From the NCBI RefSeq assembly GCF_003206065.1, contig NZ_PZJQ01000004.1, positions 591,166 through 655,165 of the forward strand: a DNA stretch of 64,000 nucleotides. The letters run 5' to 3'. The notes below the pieces were generated by a model that made no database searches, was not told the origin of the DNA, and saw only the letters and a program-made list of their open reading frames with translations. How positions within the stretch are numbered: the stretch's first letter is position 1; the number at the start of each line of letters is the position of its first letter. The position numbers and the translations under genes are program-made. Below are positions 55,714-64,000 of the stretch, piece after piece. Origin of the DNA: Salinicola halimionae. Lineage in GTDB: Bacteria; Pseudomonadota; Gammaproteobacteria; Pseudomonadales; Halomonadaceae.

Positions 55714-58545
55714 ATGCAAGAAGGCATAATGGAGTTGATGTGGCGCACTTCTCACATGAGCGGCGGCAACGCTCACTATGTGGAAGCGCTCTACGAGCAG
55801 TATCTGAATGACCCCGCGACTGTCCCCGATGAGTGGTGCCAAGCGTTTGATCAGCTACCGCGCCTGGAAGGCACTCCCTCCCAAGATGTTCCTCTCAGCC
55901 CCATTCGGGAGCAGTTCTACCAGTTGGCCCGCGAGCGTCGCCCTGTCGTATCGGCCGCTACCGGCAGCAGCGAGAACCGCAAGCAGGTCAAGGTTCTTCA
56001 GCTGATCAATGCTTACCGATTCCGTGGCCATCAGCGCGCCGAAATCGACCCGCTCGGTCTGCGCAAGCCGGACACCGTTCCCGATCTCGATCTGTCCTTT
56101 CACGACCTGACCCAGGCCGACATGAACACCGCGTTTCAGACCGGCTCGTTCTTTCTGGGCAAGGAAGAGGCGCCGCTCAAGGAGATCGTCGAGGCGCTGG
56201 AGCAGACTTACTGCCGGTCGATCGGCTGCGAGTTCATGCACATCGTCAATACCGAAGAGAAGCGCTGGCTGCAGCAGCGGTTCGAATCAGTGCGCTCCAA
56301 GCCGAAGTACAGCCAGAGCGAGCGGGAGCATCTGCTCGAGCGGCTGACGGCGGCCGAGGGTCTGGAGAGCTATCTCGCCTCCAAGTATCCCGGGACCAAG
56401 CGTTTCGGTCTGGAGGGGGGCGAGTCTTTCATTCCGATGATGGACGAGGTGATCCAGCGCAGCGGCAACTACGGCGTCAAGGAAGTGGTCATTGGCATGG
56501 CCCACCGTGGGCGTCTCAACCTGCTGGTCAACATCCTCGGCAAGAGCCCATCGGAGCTGATCGACGAGTTCGACGGCAAGAAACAGATCAAGCAGGGGTC
56601 CGGTGACGTCAAATATCACCAGGGCTTCAGTTCCAATGTGATGACGCCCGGTGGTGAAGTTCATCTCGCGCTGGCGTTCAATCCGTCACATCTGGAGATC
56701 GTTTCGCCGGTAGTCGAGGGTTCGGTTCGTGCCCGCCAGGATCGCCGCCAGGATGACGACGGCAAGCAGGTGCTGCCGGTCGTCGTGCATGGTGACGCGG
56801 CTTTCGCCGGCCAGGGCGTGGTGATGGAAACCTTCCAGATGTCGCAGACCCGCGGTTACAAGACCGGCGGTACGCTGCATATCGTGATCAACAATCAGGT
56901 CGGTTTTACGACGTCGCGGGCCGACGACGCGCGTTCCACCGAGTATTGTACCGATATCGCCAAGATGGTTCAGGCCCCGATTCTGCACGTCAACGGTGAC
57001 GATCCGGAAGCGGTATTGCACGCGACGCAGGTTGCTGTCGACTATCGCAAGGAATTCCAGCGCGACGTGGTCATCGATCTGGTCTGCTATCGCCGTCGCG
57101 GTCATAACGAAGCGGATGAGCCCTCCGGCACCCAGCCGCTGATGTACTCCAGGATCAAGTCGCACAAGTCGACGCGCACGCTCTACGTCGAGCAGCTGAT
57201 CAAGGAAAGCGTGCTGGACGAGGATCAGGCCAAGCAGTTGGGCGAGCAGTATCGTGACGATCTGCTGGCCGGTAATCACGTCGCCAACGCGCTGGTCAAA
57301 CAGCCCAATACCGGGTTGTTCGTCGACTGGACGCCCTATCTCGGCCACGAGTGGAGCGGTAATACCGATACCAGCTGCGACCTCGAGCATCTGACGCAGC
57401 TGGCGCAGAAGATGAGCGAGATTCCCAACGGTATCGACGTGCAGCGCCAGGTATCTCGTGTCTATGAAGAGCGTCGCAAGATGCTCGCCGGCAGCCAGCC
57501 GATGAACTGGGGCTTCGCCGAGACATTGGCCTATGCCACGCTGGTCGATGCCGGTCATCCGGTGCGCCTGACCGGGCAGGATACGGGGCGGGGCACGTTC
57601 TCGCATCGTCATGCCGTGGTTCATAATCAGGCCGATGCGTCGACCTATGTTCCGCTTCAGCACATCAAGGACGATCAGCCGGCTTTTGCCATCTACGATT
57701 CGTTCCTGTCGGAAGAGGCCGTGCTGGCGTTCGAATACGGTTACGCCACCACGGCGCCCAACTCGCTGATCGTGTGGGAAGCGCAGTTCGGAGATTTCTT
57801 CAACGGCGCCCAGGTCGTGGTCGATCAGTTTATCTCTTCGGGTGAGTCGAAGTGGGCGCGATTCTGTGGTCTGACCCTGCTGTTGCCGCACGGCTACGAA
57901 GGACAGGGACCAGAGCACTCTTCCGCTCGCCTCGAACGTTTCCTGCAGCTTTGTGCCGAGCACAACATGCAGGTGTGCGTACCGACCACGCCGGCGCAGA
58001 TTTTCCACTTGCTGCGACGTCAGGTCATTCGTCCGCTGCGCAAGCCGTTGATCGTGATGTCGCCGAAGAGCCTGCTGCGCCACAAGGATGCGACTTCGAC
58101 CATGGAGGAGCTGTCCGAAGGCCGCTTCCAGATGGTCATTCCCGACATCGGCGAGCGTGACCCGCAGCAGGTCAAGCGGGCCGTACTTTGTTCGGGCAAG
58201 GTCTACTATGACCTCGCGACCTACCGCTCCGAGAACGAGCGTGACGACACGGCGATCATTCGTGTCGAGCAGCTCTATCCGTTCCCCAAGGACGAACTGC
58301 TGGAAGCGCTGAAGACTTATCCGAATCTGGAGCAGGTCGTCTGGTGTCAGGAAGAACCGCTCAACCAGGGTGCCTGGTATCAGAGCCAACATCATCTGCG
58401 TCTGGTGGCAAGCATGGTCCGCGAGGGGTTGGATCACGGCCTCAAGTTCGCCGGTCGTCCGGCATCTGCTGCCCCGGCCGCAGGCTATATGTCTGTCCAT
58501 GTGGCACAACAGAGCCAGCTGGTCGACGACGCTTTCAACGCGTAA
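55714..58545 (+). CDS. sucA: 2-oxoglutarate dehydrogenase E1 component
   Basis: SucA is the thiamine-diphosphate-dependent decarboxylase of the 2-oxoglutarate dehydrogenase complex. The 943-residue protein has the E1-specific N-terminal region (MELMWRTSHMSGGNAHYVEALY), GMAHRGRLNLLVN, the ThDP-binding GDAAFAGQGVV, the block around GFTTSRADDARST, and YGYATTAPNSLIVWEAQFGDF in the transketolase-like C-terminal half. The ATG start agrees with the Pseudomonas protein. The preceding gap has an inverted repeat (CTACGA/TCGTAG, about 55470-55488) of unknown use. Confidence 0.97.
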   Translation: MQEGIMELMWRTSHMSGGNAHYVEALYEQYLNDPATVPDEWCQAFDQLPRLEGTPSQDVPLSPIREQFYQLARERRPVVSAATGSSENRKQVKVLQLINAYRFRGHQRAEIDPLGLRKPDTVPDLDLSFHDLTQADMNTAFQTGSFFLGKEEAPLKEIVEALEQTYCRSIGCEFMHIVNTEEKRWLQQRFESVRSKPKYSQSEREHLLERLTAAEGLESYLASKYPGTKRFGLEGGESFIPMMDEVIQRSGNYGVKEVVIGMAHRGRLNLLVNILGKSPSELIDEFDGKKQIKQGSGDVKYHQGFSSNVMTPGGEVHLALAFNPSHLEIVSPVVEGSVRARQDRRQDDDGKQVLPVVVHGDAAFAGQGVVMETFQMSQTRGYKTGGTLHIVINNQVGFTTSRADDARSTEYCTDIAKMVQAPILHVNGDDPEAVLHATQVAVDYRKEFQRDVVIDLVCYRRRGHNEADEPSGTQPLMYSRIKSHKSTRTLYVEQLIKESVLDEDQAKQLGEQYRDDLLAGNHVANALVKQPNTGLFVDWTPYLGHEWSGNTDTSCDLEHLTQLAQKMSEIPNGIDVQRQVSRVYEERRKMLAGSQPMNWGFAETLAYATLVDAGHPVRLTGQDTGRGTFSHRHAVVHNQADASTYVPLQHIKDDQPAFAIYDSFLSEEAVLAFEYGYATTAPNSLIVWEAQFGDFFNGAQVVVDQFISSGESKWARFCGLTLLLPHGYEGQGPEHSSARLERFLQLCAEHNMQVCVPTTPAQIFHLLRRQVIRPLRKPLIVMSPKSLLRHKDATSTMEELSEGRFQMVIPDIGERDPQQVKRAVLCSGKVYYDLATYRSENERDDTAIIRVEQLYPFPKDELLEALKTYPNLEQVVWCQEEPLNQGAWYQSQHHLRLVASMVREGLDHGLKFAGRPASAAPAAGYMSVHVAQQSQLVDDAFNA

Positions 58546-58596
58546 GGCGCCTTGCCGCTGAGACAGGCGCGAGAGAAAAGAGACTAAGGATACGAC

Positions 58597-60198
58597 ATGG
58601 CTACTGATATCAAAGCGCCGAGTTTTCCCGAATCCGTTGCCGAGGGAACGGTTGCCACCTGGCACAAGAAGGTGGGCGATAGCGTCGAGCGCGATGAACT
58701 GATCGTCGAGATCGAAACCGACAAGGTCGTTCTCGAAGTGGTGGCGCCCGAGGCGGGCACGCTCTCCGAGATCAAGATCGAGGAAGGCAATACCTGCGAG
58801 TCCGAACAGGTGCTGGGCGTCCTCGGCGCGGCTTCCGAAGGCGGTAAGAGCGAGGACAAGCCCTCCGCCGGCGCCAAGAGCGAAGCCGAGTCGGGCGACA
58901 AGGGCAAGTCGGCGGATGAAGAAAAGCCGGCTGCCAAGGATAAGCCCGCGGCCTCTGGCAAGAGCCATGATGTCAAGGCGCCGAGCTTCCCCGAATCCGT
59001 TCAGGAAGGCACCGTCGCCAGCTGGACCAAGAAGGTCGGCGAAGCGGTCAAACGTGACGAAGTGCTGGCCGAGATCGAAACCGATAAGGTCGTGCTCGAA
59101 GTCGTGGCGCCGGCCGACGGCGCGCTTGCCGAGATCAAGGTCGAGGAAGGCGAAGTCGTCGAGTCCGAAGCGCTGCTGGCCGTTTTCACCGAGGGCGGTG
59201 GTGGTGAAGGTGCGGACAGCGGAAAAGCGTCTGCCGAAGAATCTACCGGCAACCAGGATCAGGCTGGCGACGGTGAGCAGGATGCCAAGGTTGATGGCAA
59301 GATTCTGGCGCCGGCCGCGCGCAAGATGGCGGCCGAAAACGATCTCGACGTCAGCAAGATCGAAGGGACCGGCAAGGGCGGTCGCGTGCTGAAGGAAGAC
59401 GTGCAGAAAGCGATCGACGACGGTTCGGCGAAGAAATCCGCCAAGCCGGCGGCTGCGGCTGCTCCGAAAGCGGCGGCTGCGCCGGCGATCGAGGGCGAGC
59501 GTCCCGAACAGCGCGTGCCGATGAGCCGTCTGCGCCAGACCATCGCCAAGCGTCTGGTCCAGGCCCAGCAGACCGCCGCCATGCTCACCACCTACAACGA
59601 AGTGGACATGAGCGCGGTGATGGCGCTGCGTAGCGAGTACAAGGACACCTTCCTCAAGGCACACGACGTCAAGCTCGGCTTCATGGGCTTCTTCGTCAAG
59701 GCGGCGACCGAAGCACTCAAGCGCTTCCCGGACGTCAACGCTTCCATCGACGGCACCGACATCGTCTATCACGGCTATCAGGATATCGGCGTTGCCGTTT
59801 CCACGCCGCGGGGTCTGGTCGTGCCGGTGCTGCGTGACACCGACAGCATGAAGCTGGCCGATGTCGAGAAGGCGATCGGCGACTTCGGCAAACGCGGCCG
59901 CGATGGCAAGCTCGGCATCGATGACATGCAGGGCGGGACCTTCACCATCACCAACGGCGGTATCTTCGGCTCACTGATGTCGACCCCGATCCTGAATCCG
60001 CCGCAGACCGCGATCCTGGGTATGCACAAGATCCAGGAACGGCCGATGGCGGTGAACGGCAAGGTCGAGATTCGTCCAATGATGTATCTCGCCGTTTCCT
60101 ACGATCACCGCATGATCGATGGCAAGGACGCGGTCCAGTTCCTGGTGGCCATCAAGTCGCTGCTGGAAGATCCGGCGCGCCTGCTGCTGGACATCTAA
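58597..60198 (+). CDS. sucB: dihydrolipoyl succinyltransferase (E2) with two lipoyl domains
   Basis: SucB forms the core of the 2-oxoglutarate dehydrogenase complex and transfers succinyl to CoA. This protein has 533 residues instead of the usual 400-410, because it has two lipoyl domains: residues 1-78 (Lys43 in ETDKVVLEV) and about 124-196 (Lys164 in the same motif). A Glu/Ser/Lys/Ala-rich linker (80-122) joins them. A peripheral-subunit-binding domain lies at about 231-268. The catalytic domain (about 300-533) contains [16 protein letters not shown] with the catalytic His. AAGGA precedes the start. It lies 51 bases after sucA. Confidence 0.96.
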   Translation: MATDIKAPSFPESVAEGTVATWHKKVGDSVERDELIVEIETDKVVLEVVAPEAGTLSEIKIEEGNTCESEQVLGVLGAASEGGKSEDKPSAGAKSEAESGDKGKSADEEKPAAKDKPAASGKSHDVKAPSFPESVQEGTVASWTKKVGEAVKRDEVLAEIETDKVVLEVVAPADGALAEIKVEEGEVVESEALLAVFTEGGGGEGADSGKASAEESTGNQDQAGDGEQDAKVDGKILAPAARKMAAENDLDVSKIEGTGKGGRVLKEDVQKAIDDGSAKKSAKPAAAAAPKAAAAPAIEGERPEQRVPMSRLRQTIAKRLVQAQQTAAMLTTYNEVDMSAVMALRSEYKDTFLKAHDVKLGFMGFFVKAATEALKRFPDVNASIDGTDIVYHGYQDIGVAVSTPRGLVVPVLRDTDSMKLADVEKAIGDFGKRGRDGKLGIDDMQGGTFTITNGGIFGSLMSTPILNPPQTAILGMHKIQERPMAVNGKVEIRPMMYLAVSYDHRMIDGKDAVQFLVAIKSLLEDPARLLLDI

Positions 60199-61731
<1,533 letters not shown>

Positions 61732-61848
61732 GTCATTCTCTCGCGCTTTTTGCACTAGCTGCCATTCCGCCGGGATGGCACGGGGGTGACGGGCCGGTTG
61801 ACCGGCTCGTTGCCATTCGAGTCACATGCAACCTAATGGCATGAATCG

Positions 61849-63015
61849 ATGAACCTTCACGAGTATCAGGGCAAACAGCTGTTTGCCGATTACGGTCTTC
61901 CAGTGTCCAAGGGTTTCGCCGTCGACACGCCGGATGAAGCCGCACAAGCCTGCAAGAAAATTGGTGGCGACAAGTGGGTCGTCAAGGCACAGGTTCACGC
62001 AGGCGGTCGCGGCAAGGCCGGTGGCGTCAAGCTGATCAAGAGCCCGGAAGAAGCCAAGGCATTCGCCGAGCAGTGGCTGGGCAAGAACCTGGTGACCTAT
62101 CAGACCGACGAAAAAGGTCAGCCGGTTGCCAAGATTCTGGTCGAAAACTGCACCGATATCGCCAGCGAGCTGTATCTGGGTGCGGTAGTCGATCGCGCTA
62201 CCCGCCGCGTCGTATTCATGGCCTCCACCGAAGGTGGTGTCGAGATCGAGAAAGTGGCCGAGGAAACGCCCGAGAAGATCCTCAAGGCCGAGATCGATCC
62301 GCTGGTCGGTGCACAGCCGTACCAGGCTCGCGAGCTGGCGTTCCAGTTGGGTCTGAACAAGGACCAGATCAAGCAGTTCACCAAGATCTTCCTGGGTCTC
62401 TCCAAGCTGTTCCTCGACAAGGATCTGGCACTGCTGGAGGTCAACCCGCTGGTGATCACTGACGAGGGCAACCTTCACTGCCTCGACGCCAAGATCAACC
62501 TCGACGCCAACGCCCTGTATCGCCATCCTGATCTGCAGGCGATGCGCGATCCGTCTCAGGAAGACGAGCGCGAAGCCCACGCTCAGCGATTTGAGCTCAA
62601 CTACGTGGCGCTCGACGGTAACATCGGCTGCATGGTCAATGGCGCAGGCCTGGCCATGGGAACCATGGATATCGTCAACCTCAGCGGCGGCAGCCCGGCC
62701 AACTTCCTCGATGTTGGCGGCGGCGCAACCAAGGAGCGCGTGGCGGAAGCGTTCAAGATCATCCTCTCCGATACCAACGTCAAAGCCGTGCTGGTCAACA
62801 TCTTTGGCGGCATCGTGCGTTGCGACATGATCGCAGAAGGTATCATCGGTGCCGTCGAGCAGGTCGGTGTCAACGTGCCGGTGGTGGTGCGTCTGGAAGG
62901 GAACAACGCCGAGTTGGGTGCCGAAAAACTGGCCTCCAGCGGACTGAACATCATCGCTGCTACCAGCCTGACTGACGCGGCTCAGCAGGTCGTCAAAGCG
63001 GCGGAGGGCAAGTAA
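61849..63015 (+). CDS. sucC: succinyl-CoA synthetase beta subunit
   Basis: SucC binds the nucleotide and succinate in the step that makes ATP or GTP from succinyl-CoA. The 388-residue protein is the standard length, with the ATP-grasp fold: [12 protein letters not shown] at the start, [38 protein letters not shown] and [17 protein letters not shown]. No strong ribosome-binding site lies before the ATG. The 117-base gap from lpdA holds a GCCGGTTGACCGGC palindrome (about 61792-61806). Its stop overlaps the sucD start by one base. Confidence 0.97.
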   Translation: MNLHEYQGKQLFADYGLPVSKGFAVDTPDEAAQACKKIGGDKWVVKAQVHAGGRGKAGGVKLIKSPEEAKAFAEQWLGKNLVTYQTDEKGQPVAKILVENCTDIASELYLGAVVDRATRRVVFMASTEGGVEIEKVAEETPEKILKAEIDPLVGAQPYQARELAFQLGLNKDQIKQFTKIFLGLSKLFLDKDLALLEVNPLVITDEGNLHCLDAKINLDANALYRHPDLQAMRDPSQEDEREAHAQRFELNYVALDGNIGCMVNGAGLAMGTMDIVNLSGGSPANFLDVGGGATKERVAEAFKIILSDTNVKAVLVNIFGGIVRCDMIAEGIIGAVEQVGVNVPVVVRLEGNNAELGAEKLASSGLNIIAATSLTDAAQQVVKAAEGK

Positions 63016-63887
63016 TGAGTATCCTGATCGACAAGAGCACCAAGGTCATCTGCCAGGGTTTCACTGGCGGACAGGGGACCTTCCACTCCGAGCAGGCGAT
63101 CGCCTACGGCACCAATATGGTCGGCGGTGTGACGCCGGGTAAAGGCGGCCAGGAACACCTCGGTTTGCCGGTGTTCAACACCGTCAAGGAAGCGGTCGAG
63201 AAGACCGGCGCTGAAGCGTCCGTCATCTACGTGCCGGCGCCGTTCTGCAAAGACTCGATCCTCGAAGCCGCCAATGCTGGCATCAAGTTGATCGTGTGCA
63301 TCACCGAAGGCATTGCGACGCTGGATATGCTCGACGTCAAGGTCAAGTGCGACGAGCTGGGTGTTCGACTGATCGGCCCGAACTGCCCGGGCGTGATCAC
63401 GCCGGGCGAAACCAAGATCGGTATCATGCCGGGTCATATCCACAAGCCGGGCCGCGTCGGTATCGTGTCTCGCTCGGGCACCCTGACCTACGAAGCGGTC
63501 AAGCAGACCACCGATCACGGTTTCGGCCAGTCCACTTGTGTCGGTATCGGCGGCGACCCGATCCCGGGCTCTACCTTCATCGACATCCTCGAGATGTTCG
63601 AGAAGGATCCGCAGACCGAAGCGATCGTGATGATCGGTGAAATCGGTGGTACCGCCGAAGAGGAAGCGGCAGCCTACATCAAGGCTAACGTGACCAAGCC
63701 GGTGGTCTCCTACATCGCGGGTGTTACCGCGCCTCCGGGCAAGCGCATGGGCCATGCCGGCGCGATCATCTCCGGTGGCAAGGGCACTGCAGACGAGAAG
63801 TTCAAGGCGCTCGAAGATGCCGGCGTCAAAACCGTGCGTTCACTCGCCGAGATTGGTGATGCACTGAAAGCTGCCACCGGCTGGTAA
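63015..63887 (+). CDS. sucD: succinyl-CoA synthetase alpha subunit
   Basis: SucD binds CoA and carries the phosphohistidine. The 290-residue protein has [15 protein letters not shown] (CoA-binding), [39 protein letters not shown] and the active-site histidine in [10 protein letters not shown]. The length matches E. coli (289). It overlaps sucC by one base and is the last gene in the window; a short tandem repeat follows it. Confidence 0.97.
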   Translation: MSILIDKSTKVICQGFTGGQGTFHSEQAIAYGTNMVGGVTPGKGGQEHLGLPVFNTVKEAVEKTGAEASVIYVPAPFCKDSILEAANAGIKLIVCITEGIATLDMLDVKVKCDELGVRLIGPNCPGVITPGETKIGIMPGHIHKPGRVGIVSRSGTLTYEAVKQTTDHGFGQSTCVGIGGDPIPGSTFIDILEMFEKDPQTEAIVMIGEIGGTAEEEAAAYIKANVTKPVVSYIAGVTAPPGKRMGHAGAIISGGKGTADEKFKALEDAGVKTVRSLAEIGDALKAATGW

Positions 63888-63890
63888 CGT

Positions 63891-63961
63891 CGGTAAGCCG
63901 GTAAGCCGGTAAGCCGGTAAGCCGGTAAGTCGATGAGTCGATGAGTCGGTAATCGATGAGC
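63891..63961 (+). repeat. 8-bp tandem repeat array after sucD
   Basis: Nine units in a row: four CGGTAAGC, one CGGTAAGT, two CGATGAGT, a 7-base CGGTAAT and a CGATGAGC. The array starts 3 bases after the sucD stop. It is a low-complexity, slippage-prone sequence with no gene in it. Confidence 0.9.
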
Positions 63962-63970
63962 CAGGCAGTT

Positions 63971-63987
63971 CGAGGCAACATGCCTCG
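63971..63987 (+). repeat. hairpin downstream of sucD
   Basis: CGAGGCA and TGCCTCG form a 7-bp stem with a 3-base loop. No T-run is visible before the window ends, so its role as terminator of the suc genes cannot be judged. Confidence 0.4.
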
Positions 63988-64000
63988 TCAACGGCCCGTC

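Noticed and set aside
56686..59772. A very long open frame (about 1028 codons) on the minus strand opposite sucA and sucB
   Set aside because: It is a shadow of GC-rich coding sequence with strong third-position bias; it has no recognisable domain and lies fully opposite two certain genes.

Overview
The window looks like the chromosome of a GC-rich gammaproteobacterium, most likely a halophile of the Halomonadaceae (Halomonas and relatives). The evidence is the gene order nnrD-tsaE-amiB-mutL-miaA-hfq-hflX-hflK-hflC-hisZ-purA, a gltA gene divergent from sdhCDAB-sucAB-lpd-sucCD, a sodium/proline symporter beside a proline dehydrogenase, and protein sequences that resemble Pseudomonas and Halomonas homologues. 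No phage, insertion sequence, rRNA or CRISPR array was seen.

Layout. Bases 1-12640 (+) are a conserved housekeeping block: metabolite repair, tRNA modification, cell-wall amidase, mismatch repair, Hfq, HflX, the HflKC membrane complex, HisZ and PurA, ending in a strong terminator. Bases 12731-24275 (-) are the most unusual part. This is a seven-gene exopolysaccharide cluster with homologues of the alginate polymerase pair Alg8/Alg44, three secreted polysaccharide lyases of different families and a giant Sel1-repeat lipoprotein, headed by a UDP-glucose (not GDP-mannose) dehydrogenase. I read it as a polyuronate system, possibly making a glucuronan rather than alginate. A visibly AT-rich leader follows (24276-24790). 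Bases 25053-31101 (+) hold a SUF iron-sulfur operon with its own Rrf2 regulator and an operator-overlapped promoter. Bases 31260-37928 are small accessory genes: SanA, a DUF2383 protein, RimK with a RimB-like protease, a DUF3549 protein, YqcC, OmpW, and a GtrB/GtrA pair. Bases 38076-44411 (-) hold proline catabolism: PutP, a 40-codon gene, a short PutA, an AraC regulator and a small membrane protein. Bases 44497-48000 carry an orphan TctC-type receptor, an MFS exporter and an XRE regulator. Bases 48290-50047 carry gltX, tRNA-Ala(GGC) and tRNA-Glu(TTC). The rest is the TCA block: gltA (-), then sdhCDAB, sucA, sucB, lpd, sucC and sucD (+).

How the genes work together. The TCA block encodes a continuous path from citrate synthase and 2-oxoglutarate dehydrogenase to succinate dehydrogenase. 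The put genes feed glutamate into it. The SUF genes supply Fe-S clusters that SdhB and others need. In the polysaccharide cluster, the sugar-nucleotide dehydrogenase would make the uronic donor, Alg8/Alg44 would polymerise and translocate it under c-di-GMP control, the lipoprotein would scaffold the periplasmic apparatus, and the lyases would trim stalled or mislocalised polymer. No outer-membrane porin, epimerase or acetylation genes are present beside it.

Start codons were chosen by ribosome-binding sites and family alignments from memory. No database search was possible, so family assignments rest on motifs and recalled homologues.
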